A DNA stretch of 64,000 bases from Planctomycetaceae bacterium (lineage in GTDB: Bacteria > Planctomycetota > Phycisphaerae > UBA1845 > UTPLA1), in contig CP030884.1 in NCBI GenBank assembly GCA_006969385.1, positions 2,108,001 through 2,172,000 of the forward strand, read 5' to 3'. The notes under the pieces are model-generated. The model was not told the DNA's origin. It worked only from the letters and a program-made list of their open reading frames with translations, and searched no databases. How positions within the stretch are numbered: the stretch's first letter is position 1; every line of letters starts with the position of its first letter. This document shows, piece after piece, positions 34,560-45,800 of the stretch. A program made the translations under genes and the position numbers.

Positions 34560-36275
34560 TTACTGCGCGAATTTGCTCGGATCGAGATCGCCCAAACCCG
34601 AGCCCCATTCGATCGTCAGGCCACCGCGGCGCTTCTTGTTGCGACGCTTCTCGGCGGCGGCGCGCTCCTGCTCGATCTTGGCCAACTCCTCCGCCGTCGG
34701 CTCGGGCGGCGGTTCCTTCAGGCTAAGCCCGATGCGCTTGTGCTCGGTATCGAGCTTCACCACGCGGGCCTCGACCTCGTCGCCGGCCTTCACCACGCTT
34801 TCGACCTTGGCGACGTGCTTGTCGGAAAGCTCCGAAATGTGAATGAGTCCGTCGATGCCGTCTTCCAGATTGACGAACGCGCCGAACTCCGTCGTGCGAA
34901 CGACTTTGCCTTTGACTTTGCTATCGACCGGGTACTTGTTGGCCACCACCAACCACGGGTCTTCGCTCATGGCCTTGAGGCTGAGCGAAATGCGGTGTTT
35001 AGCGGTGTCGCAGTTGATGATCTTGGCTTGGATCACATCGCCTTCGTTGACGACTTCTTTGGGCGAGCGCACCTGCTTGGTCCAACTCATCTCGGCCAGC
35101 GGTAACAAGCCGTCGAGGCCGGGCTCCAGTTCGACAAACGCGCCAAACTTGGCCAGGCGCACGACGCGACCGTTGATCGTCGAGCCTTCCTGATATTTTT
35201 CGGCGGCGTTGGTCCAAGGATCGGCCTTCATCTCTTTCAGGCTGAGCGAAATCTTGCCCTTGTCCTGATTGACTTTGATGACTTTCACTTCGACTTCGTC
35301 GCCGATCTTTACCACGTTTTCGGGCTTCTCAACGCGGCCCCAACTCATATCGGAAATGTGCAGCAGGCCATCCACACCACCGAGATCGACGAACGCCCCG
35401 TAGTCGGCGAGGTTCTTCACCTTGCCCTTCACGGTTTGGCCGACTGCCAGCTCCTGAAAAGCCTTGCGTTTGTTCTCTTCCGCTTCGACTTCCAAAACGT
35501 TGCGGCGCGAGAGCACGATATTTTTGTCGGCCTTGTCGAACTTGGTGACTTCGGCGCGCACCGTTTGGCCGATCAGGTCGGAGATATCCTTCTTAAAGTG
35601 AATATCCACCTGGCTGGCGGGGATGAAGCAGCGCAGGCCTTCCACATCGACCTCGAGCCCGCCGCGATTCATGCCGGTGACCGGCCCTTCGAGGATCATG
35701 CCCTTCTCGATCGTTTGCATGATCTTTTCTTGCTTGGCCTGTTTGTGGCTGACCGTCAGCAGGCCGCCGTCTTTGTCTTCGCCGGTGACGAGCACTTCGA
35801 TGGTATCGCCGACTTGGTAGGGCACGTCGCCGCGAAACTCGCGCTTGGGCAGCGTGCCAAGGCGCTTACCGCCGAAATCGACGAGCACGTCTTCGCTGCC
35901 GACGTTGGCAATGCGCGCTTCGACGAGTTGACCGATCTCGGTATCGCTGGTGGGGGCCGGGGCGCTTTCCATGGCCTTGGCGGCGGCAGCTTCGATATCG
36001 GCACCGGCGATCGCTTTCTCCACGGCGGCATCGATTTCCGAATCGTCGTCGTTGGCTTGCGCGGCAAGCTCGGCGGGGGAGAGGCGCTTGGGCGTGGGCT
36101 TGGGGTGTGCCGGCGGTTCGATCGATGCGGGCGGCGTGGGCCCCGCCGGGGCGGCGGCCGGTGCCGCATCAGCGGCTGGTGATGGTGCGTTTGCCGCGCC
36201 GTTTTCCGCGGGCGGCGTGGGGTTGGACGCGTTGTTCAATTCGGCTTGTTCGGTGTTCGTTGTTGTTGGATCCAT
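34560..36275 (-). CDS. rpsA: S1 RNA-binding domain protein (ribosomal protein S1-like)
   Basis: This ~571-aa protein is built around S1 motifs. After a Pro/Ala-rich N-terminal region of about 105 residues, five S1-type units are seen, e.g. EARIANVGSEDVLVDFGGKR, VTGMNRGGLEVDVEGLR, VKGKVKNLADYGAFVDLGG, RVVRLAKFGAFVELEPG and VKGKVVRTTEFGAFVNLED. S1 binds mRNA to the 30S subunit. The N-terminal low-complexity extension is unusual for E. coli-type S1, which starts with an S1 unit. ATG 36275 (AGAGAC upstream) is chosen over 36353. A terminator lies downstream at 34489-34528. Confidence 0.9.
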   Translation of the reverse strand: MDPTTTNTEQAELNNASNPTPPAENGAANAPSPAADAAPAAAPAGPTPPASIEPPAHPKPTPKRLSPAELAAQANDDDSEIDAAVEKAIAGADIEAAAAKAMESAPAPTSDTEIGQLVEARIANVGSEDVLVDFGGKRLGTLPKREFRGDVPYQVGDTIEVLVTGEDKDGGLLTVSHKQAKQEKIMQTIEKGMILEGPVTGMNRGGLEVDVEGLRCFIPASQVDIHFKKDISDLIGQTVRAEVTKFDKADKNIVLSRRNVLEVEAEENKRKAFQELAVGQTVKGKVKNLADYGAFVDLGGVDGLLHISDMSWGRVEKPENVVKIGDEVEVKVIKVNQDKGKISLSLKEMKADPWTNAAEKYQEGSTINGRVVRLAKFGAFVELEPGLDGLLPLAEMSWTKQVRSPKEVVNEGDVIQAKIINCDTAKHRISLSLKAMSEDPWLVVANKYPVDSKVKGKVVRTTEFGAFVNLEDGIDGLIHISELSDKHVAKVESVVKAGDEVEARVVKLDTEHKRIGLSLKEPPPEPTAEELAKIEQERAAAEKRRNKKRRGGLTIEWGSGLGDLDPSKFAQ

Positions 36276-36794
36276 CACCAATGTCTCTTTTCGATTCACG
36301 GCACTGTCAACGGCCAAGGCGACGCAAGGCGGATGACGTTGGGCGATGCACACCGTCGCGCTTCATACGGACGCGCGCGGGCTGCAACCAGTCTTTGGAT
36401 GTAAGGCGTTATGGCGTTACTGAGCGTTAGCGGTTTTGCTACCTCAGGGTTCGAGAATTCATCGAGATCGTGCGGTCGCGCGGTGGCGGCTGCGGGAACG
36501 TGTATGTAAGGGAAACGACGCGCTCGATTGCGGGCGTCATTTCTTTCAACACATGTGAAATAGCGTATCAACGCCAATCGAAAATGTCTATCTGCGGGGA
36601 TTTTTTATCGCTGCGTGATTTCAAACAATTTCGGAATAATCCCGGCAAAAAGCGGTTTATCAAACGGCGAATGATGATGTTGAAGAAAATAAAAAATCCC
36701 GATGAGCGTTGTTTGAAGCACTCACCGGGATCGCGATTTTAATTGGGTTCGCGGCCTTGCATTGGCGACCGCATTTTGTTAGCCCGGCAGCACG
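36276..36794. other. 519-bp gap: rpsA upstream and rpoD downstream region
   Basis: It holds the rpsA ribosome site at one end and the rpoD terminator (36689-36731) at the other. The middle (about 36350-36680) shows no gene. It should contain the rpsA promoter and possibly a regulatory leader, but I could not identify boxes with confidence. Confidence 0.5.
36689..36731 (-). terminator. Rho-independent terminator of rpoD
   Basis: AAAAAATCCCGATGAG at the left (ending about 36706) pairs with CTCACCGGGAT (36721-36731). On the minus strand the hairpin ATCCCGGTGAG...CTCATCGGGAT is followed by six T. Confidence 0.85.
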
Positions 36795-38537
36795 TTACTC
36801 GATATCTTCCGGCAATTGCAGTTTGCCGTCTTTATCGAGGAAGCCTTCCAGCTTGCGGGCGCGCACCGGATGCTGCAATTTGCGAATCGCCTTGGCTTCG
36901 ACCTGCCGCACGCGTTCGCGGGTGACCTTAAAGATCTTACCCACTTCTTCGAGCGTGTAGGTATAGCCGTCGCCGATACCGTAGCGCAACTTGATGATCT
37001 CGCGTTCGCGATACGTCAGGCTCTTGAGCACCTGTTCGATGCGATCCTTGAGCATCTCGTTGCTGGCCGTCGACACCGGGCTTTCGGCAGAGCCGTCTTC
37101 GATGAAATCGCCGAAGTACGAATCTTCGCCTTCGCCCACGGGCCGATCGAGCGATATCGGATGGCGGCTGATCTTTAGCACGCGCCGGACTTCGGTAAGC
37201 GGCATCTTGGCGCGCTGGGCGATCTCTTCCATGGTGCCTTCGCGGCCGAGTTCCTGCAGCAACTCGCGCGAGATGTTACGCAGCCGGCTCATCGTTTCGA
37301 TCATATGCACCGGAATACGAATGGTGCGGGCATGATCGGCGATCGCGCGGGTAATGGCCTGACGAATCCACCACGTGGCATACGTGCTGAACTTGTAACC
37401 GCGCTTGTATTCGTACTTGTCGACCGCCCGCATCAGGCCGGTGTTGCCTTCCTGAATGATGTCGAGGAAGGGTAAGCCGCGGTTGCGATACTTCTTGGCA
37501 ATCGAAACGACGAGACGAAGGTTACCGCCCGACAGCTTGCGCTTGGCATCTTCGTATTCGATGTACACCTTCTTGATGCGGCGCACGCGATCGCGCAGCA
37601 ACTCGGGTGTTTCCATCACGAGGTCTTGCAGACCGGCCAACTCGTCGCGCATCGCTTCGACTTCATCAACGGGCATCGATTCCACGCGGCGCTTGCCGCC
37701 CAGAATGCGTTCCAACTCGTTGATCTTTTCGCTCAGCGCGAAAAGCTTGCGCATCATCGGCGTGACTTTGCTGGTGCGCAAGGCAAGCTCTTCAAACAGG
37801 CGCACGGCCTTGCGGCGGCGGCTGTTGATGCGACGCCAGATCACCTCGCGCTCCGCATCGTCGGCGGCGCCTTCGAGGTTGACCCAGTCGTCCTGGTTTT
37901 GCTCCATCAGCTTGCGCGCCGTGGCCAGGTTGACCGGCAGGCGCTGCAGCACCGTTTGCTTGGCTTGGTTCTCGCCGCTGGAAATCTTCATGGTGCGATC
38001 GAACGGCAGCGTGCCGTCGTTCACGTTTTGAAGCAGATCGGCGGCGGTGCCGAGGCTGTAATCGCTCTCCAGCACCATGCGGCGAAACGCCATGCGCGTG
38101 AGTTCGATCTTCTTGGCCAGCGCGATTTCTTCGGCGCGCGTGAGCAGCGGTATCTCGCCCATCTGGGTGAGATACATGCGCACCGGGTCGTCGATGCGGC
38201 GGCTGGGCGCTTCGACCGGATAATCCTCATCGGGCGATTCGGCCACGTTGGGATTGAAATCCTTCTTCTTGGCGCTGTCGTTCTCGCCGAAGGATGCCAG
38301 CTTTTGCGCCTCGGCTTCGTCGATCATGTCGACGCCGAGATCTTCCACACGTTGCAAAATCGCTTCGAGGCGATCCGGTAAAATGGCCTCATCGGGCAAA
38401 GCTTCGTTCAGCTCTTCCCACGTGAGGTAGCCGCGCGTCTTGCCCTTTTCGATGAGCTCGCTCACGCTGAGTTCGACCGGATCGTCTTTTTTCACGATCT
38501 TGGATGTTTGTTGTTCGTTACCCATCACTTGCGTCAT
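36795..38537 (-). CDS. rpoD: Primary sigma factor RpoD
   Basis: This 580-aa housekeeping sigma-70 directs core polymerase to most promoters. Region 1.2 includes [21 protein letters not shown]; the nonconserved region follows. Region 2 has [35 protein letters not shown] and IRIPVHM. Region 3 has [14 protein letters not shown]. Region 4 has [14 protein letters not shown] and [20 protein letters not shown], the -35 recognition helix. Region 1.1 is short but present. ATG 38537 lies after GGAG. It is downstream of dnaG on the same strand (204-bp gap), matching the classical dnaG-rpoD order without an rpsU. Confidence 0.98.
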   Translation of the reverse strand: MTQVMGNEQQTSKIVKKDDPVELSVSELIEKGKTRGYLTWEELNEALPDEAILPDRLEAILQRVEDLGVDMIDEAEAQKLASFGENDSAKKKDFNPNVAESPDEDYPVEAPSRRIDDPVRMYLTQMGEIPLLTRAEEIALAKKIELTRMAFRRMVLESDYSLGTAADLLQNVNDGTLPFDRTMKISSGENQAKQTVLQRLPVNLATARKLMEQNQDDWVNLEGAADDAEREVIWRRINSRRRKAVRLFEELALRTSKVTPMMRKLFALSEKINELERILGGKRRVESMPVDEVEAMRDELAGLQDLVMETPELLRDRVRRIKKVYIEYEDAKRKLSGGNLRLVVSIAKKYRNRGLPFLDIIQEGNTGLMRAVDKYEYKRGYKFSTYATWWIRQAITRAIADHARTIRIPVHMIETMSRLRNISRELLQELGREGTMEEIAQRAKMPLTEVRRVLKISRHPISLDRPVGEGEDSYFGDFIEDGSAESPVSTASNEMLKDRIEQVLKSLTYREREIIKLRYGIGDGYTYTLEEVGKIFKVTRERVRQVEAKAIRKLQHPVRARKLEGFLDKDGKLQLPEDIE

Positions 38538-38741
38538 TCAAAAAAACTCCAGACTCTTCTGTAAGCGTCTGCTTCGGAACGGTTCGAGCCTGCTGGGCGG
38601 TCGTCAAGGCGATTGATGGGCGATCGTAGATCGCCATGCACGTTACTCGTGCGCCGGTTGCCGACGGTTCGCGCCCCATCTTTGGCGGATTGAGTTCCGT
38701 CACTCGCTCCTCAATGTAGGTCCGCTTCCCAATTGTGTTCT

Positions 38742-40691
38742 TTACGGTTGCCGAGTATCGCCCGTGGCGTTCTCACTCGGACTTGCGCCGCGTCGTTTAG
38801 CGCCCGCGATGGAAGGGGCCGCTAAATGCCGACGTGCAGCGAAATGATTCGATTCCCGCGCCACCCTTTGGACCGTTGCGAGCGGTTTGCTCTCGGTCTC
38901 GATAACGGATGATGCGTCATCAGCTTGCCGATCGGATTCGGATGTTTCCGCTTCGGCGTTTTTCCAAGTTGTCAACGAACTCGACAATTGTCGATCCCGC
39001 TCGATGGCGTGCAGGCGTGCCAGCGCGCCTTCTACCGTGGCGTCAAAATTGCCGCGCGTTTCGCCGAGCACCACCAAATCGGCAATTCGCTGTGCCGCGC
39101 CCGGTGTTTCGGCGAGCTGCGACATCAGGGCACTCATTTCAAAGGTGCGACGTTTGGAAATTTCCTCACGCACCATTTTCGCAATCTTCACTTCCAACGC
39201 GTCTCCGAACCGTAGCGGATCGAAAACGTCATCCACTGCCGGAAATACGCCGGGTTGATTCAACAGCACCGCCAGCACATCGCGCAACGCCGCATGCGTG
39301 GCATCGACCGGCTTTGGTAACCGACCGACGGCGCGTTGGTTGCGTTCGGCGACCTCGCCCGCGGGTTGGCGGCGGGTCACGATGCGTAACTGGCGTTCGA
39401 CCTGATCTACCGATAGGCCGAGCAACTTCCCTACCTGATTGAGGATGAACCCCCGTTGAATGGCGTCGGCTAAGCGGTCGTTGATTGCCTGACCGATGAA
39501 GGCCAGATAGGCTTCGACCGCCCGTCGCTTGTCGCCATCCGTACCGGCGGAATGAAACTGCCGGTGCGTTGTCCTCCATTTGAATGTTAGCGCGGGCAAG
39601 GCCGAGGTCAAAACCTTGTCAATACCTTCTTTGCCCTGATTAACGATCAGGTCCGCAGGGTCTTTCCCTTCTGGGACGTTGGCGATATCCACCTCGAGCT
39701 TTTCGGGCAAAACCACCGGAATCGCCCGGTCGGCAGCCGCCTGGCCCGCTTCGTCCGCATCGAACAGCAGCGTGGCTTTATCGACATAACGGGTCAGCAT
39801 GCGGGCGTGTTCCGCCGTCAGCGCCGTGCCCAACGTCGCAATCGCATCGGTGCAACCGGCTTGGTGGCACATGATGCAATCCATATAACCTTCGGTCAGC
39901 ACGGCGCGGCGCGACGCCTTCCACGAATCCCGCGCCTGCCGCACGCCGTACAAACATCGACTTTTGTCGAAAAGCGCCGATTGGGGCGAATTCAAATACT
40001 TCGCCGGGTCATCATCTAAGGCGCGACCGCCAAAGCCGATTACGCGCGACAGGGCGTCGTGAATCGGAAAAATCAACCGATTGCGAAACGCGTCGTACGT
40101 GCGACCGTCATCCTTTTGTTTTAGCAGGCCGGCCTCGACCAACCAGCTTTCGGCAATGCCTTTTTGGGCCGCGGCAATCTTCAATGCGTCCCAGCCTGCC
40201 GGGGCAAAACCGAGTTCGAACTGCTCGGCAGTGGCCTCGGTCAGACCACGGCCTATTACGTATTCGCGACAGGCCGCCCCGATATCGGACAGCAACTGTT
40301 GCCGAAACCATTTCGCGGCCCACTGATTAACCCGTTCCAGATCGGCCTTGGTCGCCGTGGGCGTGCCGCCGCTGCGCGTGGGTTGTGGCTTAGGCGCGTC
40401 CAAAGAGATATTGGCGCGACGGGCCAGAATCTCACGCGCTTCCAAAAAATCCACGCCTTCGCGCTGCTGAATAAACGAAAATACATCGCCGGCCGCATTG
40501 CAGCCGAAGCACTTATAAAACTGCCGGTCGGGCATTACGTTGAACGACGGCGTTTTCTCTTTATGGAAGGGGCACAGACCCTTGAGGTTTTTACCAGCGG
40601 GCTTGAGCGACACGAAAGAGCCGACGACATCCACAATGTCATTGGCCTGACGGATTTTCTCAGTCAGTTGCTGCAAATCCCGAACGGTCAC
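38742..40691 (-). CDS. dnaG: DNA primase DnaG
   Basis: DnaG (649 aa) synthesises RNA primers for replication. The N-terminal zinc-binding domain has CPFHKEKTPSFNV...FYKCFGCNAAGDVFSF (CHC2 type). The TOPRIM catalytic core includes VIGFGGRALDDDPAKYLNSP, ILTEGYMDCI-like LTEGYMDCIMC, and the acidic LLFDADEAGQAAA segment. The C-terminal part is helical, as expected for the DnaB-binding domain. The start is a GTG at 40691, with GGGAGG about 10 nt upstream on the minus strand. It precedes rpoD; together they form the macromolecular synthesis operon core. Confidence 0.97.
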   Translation of the reverse strand: MTVRDLQQLTEKIRQANDIVDVVGSFVSLKPAGKNLKGLCPFHKEKTPSFNVMPDRQFYKCFGCNAAGDVFSFIQQREGVDFLEAREILARRANISLDAPKPQPTRSGGTPTATKADLERVNQWAAKWFRQQLLSDIGAACREYVIGRGLTEATAEQFELGFAPAGWDALKIAAAQKGIAESWLVEAGLLKQKDDGRTYDAFRNRLIFPIHDALSRVIGFGGRALDDDPAKYLNSPQSALFDKSRCLYGVRQARDSWKASRRAVLTEGYMDCIMCHQAGCTDAIATLGTALTAEHARMLTRYVDKATLLFDADEAGQAAADRAIPVVLPEKLEVDIANVPEGKDPADLIVNQGKEGIDKVLTSALPALTFKWRTTHRQFHSAGTDGDKRRAVEAYLAFIGQAINDRLADAIQRGFILNQVGKLLGLSVDQVERQLRIVTRRQPAGEVAERNQRAVGRLPKPVDATHAALRDVLAVLLNQPGVFPAVDDVFDPLRFGDALEVKIAKMVREEISKRRTFEMSALMSQLAETPGAAQRIADLVVLGETRGNFDATVEGALARLHAIERDRQLSSSLTTWKNAEAETSESDRQADDASSVIETESKPLATVQRVARESNHFAARRHLAAPSIAGAKRRGASPSENATGDTRQP

Positions 40692-41000
40692 TTAAGGGCC
40701 AGCCTCCCGAAACGCCACCGATACCGCGCCGAATAGCGACAAGTCCTTGTCGCAAATAGACTTAAATCACCGGTCGCGTTCCCAAGCCCAACCTGCGAAG
40801 GGCAATTCGTAATCCTATAAATATAACTCGCGATTCGCCCGCGGGCAAATTATCGGCGGAAAATTTTCACTCACAGCGGCAGGCGCAAGCGTATAGGACG
40901 TCGAAACTTATAATCACAAGTGAGCAGCACGCGACGCGCAAAACCTGCGGCCCAAACAGATGCGAGGTGGCATGTGATTTCAGACTGGAAGCTTCGTCAA

Positions 41001-41930
41001 ATGAGCCCATTTCCCCGCTTCGGCAGGACGGCTTCGATCGCCTTGGTGGCCCTCGCCATCGGCGCGACTGGCTGCGTGGAAACCGAATCCAACGCCGCCG
41101 GGCCCGGCTCACCGCCGGTCGCTGCCACGACCGACTTCGGGGAGCTGGACTACTGGAACGACGGCCTCGCCGAGATGTGCTATTACGACGCGACCGACCG
41201 GATTTATGGCAAGCCGCGCGAATACACGCGTGCGATGCTGATGAACCGCGAGTGGATCGACCCGGCCACGATGGTGAAGTTCGTCGGTGCGGATACATCG
41301 CGAGCGGTGCCGGTCTTCAAGATCACCATCGCTGAGGAAATCCCGACGGAGAATTACAACTATCGCTATCTCGTCTCGCAGTATCTGCGGCGGTCGGATT
41401 TACGCTTTGAGAAGCTGGCCGTCTCCAGCCAGGAATGGTGCGGCACGACGTTCAAGCAACTCAAGCGGGGGGCGGACGCGATTACGCTGAAGGGGTTCAG
41501 TTACTTCGAGGGCGAAGGCGACCAGACATTCACGTTGCCTGCCGATGGGAATATCTATCCGCGCGAGGCGCTCTTTGCGCTAGCCCGCCAAACAGCGTTG
41601 GCGGGCGAGTCGCGCGAGTTGCAAGTACTCAACCCATTACGATCCACCCACCTACAGGAGCCGACGACGCGGCGATTGACGCTGGTACCAAAGGCCAAAA
41701 CTCAACGCGTGACAGTGCCTGCCGGAACCTACACGGCGCGACTCGTGCAGTTAAAAGATGACGAAGCGATAGTCGCGGAGTATGTCGTGGACGCCTCCGC
41801 ACCGCATCTGCTCTTGAGGTTTGAGGATCGCGAGACGAACCAAACGTTGGTGTTGCGTGCGTTCGAAAAACGCGCTTACTGGGATCGGTCGAGCAAGAGT
41901 AGCTTTTACCGACCGAATCAGGCACCGTGA
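41001..41930 (+). CDS. Lipoprotein of unknown function
   Basis: This ~309-aa protein starts with a lipoprotein signal (TASIALVALAIGATGC, Cys at about residue 25) and a short low-complexity linker. The body is beta-rich and unrecognised, with segments such as LDYWNDGLAEMCYYDATDRI, YNYRYLVSQYLRRSDLRF and EWCGTTFKQLKRG. Such mixed patterns occur in small periplasmic binding/sorting proteins, but I cannot assign a family. ATG 41001 places the signal correctly; GTG 40974 or 40920 would extend the N-terminus. A membrane rhodanese follows 12 bp downstream, so they may be an operon. Confidence 0.65.
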   Translation: MSPFPRFGRTASIALVALAIGATGCVETESNAAGPGSPPVAATTDFGELDYWNDGLAEMCYYDATDRIYGKPREYTRAMLMNREWIDPATMVKFVGADTSRAVPVFKITIAEEIPTENYNYRYLVSQYLRRSDLRFEKLAVSSQEWCGTTFKQLKRGADAITLKGFSYFEGEGDQTFTLPADGNIYPREALFALARQTALAGESRELQVLNPLRSTHLQEPTTRRLTLVPKAKTQRVTVPAGTYTARLVQLKDDEAIVAEYVVDASAPHLLLRFEDRETNQTLVLRAFEKRAYWDRSSKSSFYRPNQAP

Positions 41931-41942
41931 TGCCGGGCTGAA

Positions 41943-42560
41943 ATGAACGCACCGAACGACCAAACAGAAAGCGCGACGATCGCAGCGACGGATGACGCGA
42001 CGCCCGCGCGCTACTCCGCTTCCCGTCGGCGCATCGCCGTGTGCGGCGTGGTGTTGTTGTTTGCCGCGCTGGTGCAGTGGCATAAGCCCATCGGTCGCTG
42101 GGCGTATGGTTGGTATTATCACCAGCAAGCCGGCGGGCCGGGGATTAGCGCCAAGCAAGCCGTGCAGGGCATCCTGCCCGATACGATTCTGCTCGACACG
42201 CGCGAACCGGCAGAATTTGCCGTTTCCCATCTCGACGGCGCCATCAACCGGCCTTATTCGCAGATCGACGCGTGGCTGGACGAATTCGGACCGGGCGACC
42301 GTATCATCACGTATTGCACGGTTGGCTATCGCAGCGGCGTGGCGGCACGACGGTTGGCGGAGCGCGGGGCAGAGGCCCAGTCGGTGATTGGCGGCATTCT
42401 GGCGGCGGTGGCGGAGGCGCCGGATTGGCTTTCCTGCCCGCACCACCCGCCCGCAATTCACGTCTGGGAAGCGGATTACGCGTGGCTTGCTCCCGAGGGG
42501 GTGCAGCCGATTTGGAATTCGGACCTAGCAGCATTGGAAAACGGCTCCGAACACCGATAA
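41943..42560 (+). CDS. Membrane-anchored rhodanese-domain protein
   Basis: This 205-aa protein has an N-terminal transmembrane helix (AVCGVVLLFAALVQW). A rhodanese (sulfurtransferase) domain follows: ILLDTREPAEFAVSHLDGAI, then the active-site loop ITYCTVGYRSGVAA (catalytic Cys in YCTVGYRS). The C-terminal ~45 residues, after WLSCPHHPPAIHVWEADYAW, are unusual for single-domain rhodaneses and contain an extra Cys-Pro-His-His that might bind metal (speculative). It starts 12 bp after the lipoprotein gene. Rhodaneses transfer sulfane sulfur to cyanide or protein acceptors; the acceptor here is unknown. Confidence 0.85.
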   Translation: MNAPNDQTESATIAATDDATPARYSASRRRIAVCGVVLLFAALVQWHKPIGRWAYGWYYHQQAGGPGISAKQAVQGILPDTILLDTREPAEFAVSHLDGAINRPYSQIDAWLDEFGPGDRIITYCTVGYRSGVAARRLAERGAEAQSVIGGILAAVAEAPDWLSCPHHPPAIHVWEADYAWLAPEGVQPIWNSDLAALENGSEHR

Positions 42561-42874
42561 CAGCATTGAGAGGTTATGGGGTTTGAACGTCGGACGCAGG
42601 TGCGCGAATGCGGATCAAATCCTTGCATTGCGGCGGTTTCCGGCGTAAAACTGAGAGAGTTGGGGAAGAGGCCCTGCTGTGCCTCGGTCGTTTTTCATCA
42701 CGGCGCATGCCGACCCGCCTTATAACGACCGCACACGTGGGCAAATTCGATGTTTCACCCTACCGAATCGCGTTTACGCGAGGTATGATTGGACAACTTA
42801 ACTTTTGCTTGAACCGGGAATTCGCCACACGCTCGCAACAGCGCGAAGTTTTCGTGTGAATGAAGGAGAGTTCC
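42561..42874. other. 314-bp gap upstream of the secretin gene
   Basis: It holds the AAGGAGAG ribosome site (42863-42870) of the secretin-like gene. A TATGAT-like box near 42783-42788 could belong to a promoter, but no matching -35 was found. No gene or repeat was seen. Confidence 0.45.
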
Positions 42875-45800
42875 ATGCATCGTCATCGGATCACCGCATT
42901 AATTGTCGCCCTCGGCTTGGCACTGGTTGCCATGCCGGCGCTAGCCGACGTCGCTTCGGATATCGACCGAGCCGTGCGCATGCACGAAAACGGTCAATAC
43001 GAAGGGGCGCGTGAAATCCTGCTCGACCTGACGGATAAAGATCTGTCCGAAGAGCAGCGCAGCACGGTCGAGCAGTATCTGCTTCGTTCCGAGCAAGCCA
43101 TCAGCATGCAGAAAGAGGCGGCCAAGGATTTGGCCGCCGGCGAGGCTGCTGTGCGCTCCGGCGATCGGCGCGAAGCCCGCACGCGGCTGACCGAGGTGAT
43201 CACCAATGCGTATGCGTCGGCCACGCAACGCGCCGCCGCGCAGAACGCCTTGCGCAAACTCGACAGTCAGTCGAGCGGCGATGTGGTCATTCAGTCGAAC
43301 CCGTCACCGACGCGCTCTTCGAGCAGCACGACCACGTCCGGCAGCAGCCGCGCCAGTGGTACGATGACGCCGGTCGCGTCGGGTAGCACGACGACGCCCG
43401 TTCGCAGCACGCCGGTAATCACGTCTTCTTCGACGCCGACGCGCAGCAGCAACGTGCAACTTGCCAGCTCGACCGGTGGCGAACCGCGCTTGGTGGATCA
43501 GTTGGCCCGCGAGAACGAATTGCTCTGGCAGAAGGCCGAATCGCAGTTCCGCTCGTTGGAAAAAGAGATTCGCTTGGCCGTGCTCGATACCGATTTCGCC
43601 GAAGCGTATCGCCTTCTCGATGTGGCCCGCCAAACGGTCGAGGCCAACCGTCGCTACGCCTCGCCCGCTTCAAAGTATCGCACGCTGCGTCAGCAAGTCG
43701 AAGAGCTGGAAGGCTTCATTCAGGACGAAGAGCGTCAGTTCGACGAAGAACAGATTGCAATCAAGACGAAGGAAATTGAAGACGCCGAAGCCGATCGCAT
43801 CAATCAGATTCAAACTCAGCAGGAACGCCAAATTGCCGAGCTGATGGAGCGTGCGGCCGAACTGCGCAAAGAACGGCGCTTCGAAGAAGCCATTCAGGTG
43901 CTCGATCAGGTCTTGGCCATCGATCCGAACATGGACGAAGCCAAGTGGATGCTGGAAACCTTCGAAGATATCGCCCAGCACATGCGCGAGTTCCGCGCGA
44001 CGGAAGTGCACGACGAATACTTCAAAGACACGATCATCGAAAACGACGAGTCGCGTATCGCTTACACCGAAATCATGCGGTATCCGGAGAATTGGCTCGA
44101 AATCTCCGCCCAGCGCAAGAGCACGGAAGAATTGCGCGAGTCGGAAGAAACCCGCAAGACCAAGAGCAAGATGCGCACCCGCGCTCCTGAGATTTCGTTC
44201 GACTCGAAGGAATTCGGCGAAGTCATCGAACTGTTCCGCGAGATGACGGGCCTGAATATCGTCGTCAACTGGAACGCGTTGGAAGCCTACGCCATCGAGA
44301 AGGAATTCGAGATTTCGCTCGACCTTAAGGACGTACCTTTCGATAAGGCCCTCGAACTCATTCTGTCGAAGGCCGGTCAGGGCGAAGTGCCGCTCGGCTA
44401 CGTCATCGACGAAGGCATCATCAACATCTCGACCAAGGAAGACTTGTCGCGCAACACGATCACGCGCGTTTATAACGTGCAGGACCTGATCATCTCGGTC
44501 CCGACCTTCCGCGGTCGCAACATCGACATCGGCCAGATCGGTCAGCAGGGCGGCCAACAGGGTGGTCTTGGTGGCGGTCAGTTCATCGAAGGTGGTGGTG
44601 CCGGCGGTGGTGGCGGTCAGCAAGGTGGCGGTCAGGGTATCTTCAACGACGGCGGTAACGACGACGACGACAACAACGATCAGGATCAGGGCGATCCGCT
44701 CCAGCCGATCATCGACCTGATTCAGCAAACCATCGATCCGGAAAGCTGGCGCGAAGCCGGCGGTATTACCGGCTCGATCTCGACGCTGAACCAGCAACTC
44801 GTTGTTACGCAGACGACATCCAACCACGATCAACTGCAAGACTTGCTGCGTCAGTTGCGTCAGGCTCGTGCCTTGCAGATCGCCGTCGAAGCCCGCTATA
44901 TCACGATCACGCGCAACTGGCTCGAGCAGATCGGTGTCGACCTCGACGTCGTTCTCAACAACGGTAACGCCGGCTTCGACCAGACGACGATTTTGAACCC
45001 GGCCACGGGTAACCCCGTGCTGGTTCCGCGACAGTTTGTCCGCAACGGTTTCACGCCGGGTGCACCGGGTGGCGTGGGAATTACGCTGCCGACGCAGCCG
45101 TTCGGTCAACCCTTCGGCCAGCCCGGTTTGGTGCCGGCCGCTTCCGGTGGCGGTATTAACTCGTCCGAGTTCACGCCCATTCCGATTGCCAACAACACGC
45201 TCGATTTGGCATCGCCCCGTAACACCAACGTGGCCGGTACGCTCGGCTCGTTGTTGAACGACCAGCCGGCGTTCCAAATCTTCGGTAGCTTCCTCGATAA
45301 CATTCAGGTGGACTTCCTCGTGCGGGCATCGCAGGTCGATGTGCGCTCGAGCGACCTCGATGCGCCGCGACTGGTGTTATTTAACGGTCAGCGCGCCACG
45401 TTTGAATCGTTCATCGAGCAAGATTACATCGCCGCGTTGACGCCGGTTATTGGTGACAATGCCGGTGCCTTCCAGCCGCGTGTTGCCACGGCCCTGACCG
45501 GTCGCTCGCTCGACGTGCAGGCCACGGTTTCCAACGACCGCCGCTACGTCACGATGACGGTGCGAACCTTTACGCGGCAGTTGGGTGACTTCCGAACGGT
45601 ATTCTTCGGTGGTTCGACGACGGTCGGTTCCGGTTTCATCGAACTGGCCACGCAGACGACGCAGCGCGTGCGCACGACCGTATCGGTGCCCGACGGTGGT
45701 ACCCTGCTGATCGGTGGTTTAAAGCTGTCCGGTGAACGCGATGTGGATGCCGGTGTGCCGATTCTGTCGCGCATCCCGATTCTCAAGCGCGCGTTCTCGA

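Noticed and set aside
35358..36182. Long plus-strand open frame opposite rpsA
   Set aside because: rpsA is strongly supported by five S1 motifs, and the antisense translation has no domain.
42608..42859. 83-codon frame upstream of the secretin gene
   Set aside because: No ribosome site, no motif; the composition looks like leader or intergenic DNA.
43670..45277. Long minus-strand open frame (535 codons) antisense to the secretin gene
   Set aside because: It is a shadow of a high-GC, low-complexity coding region on the plus strand with clear secretin motifs; its translation has no recognisable domain.
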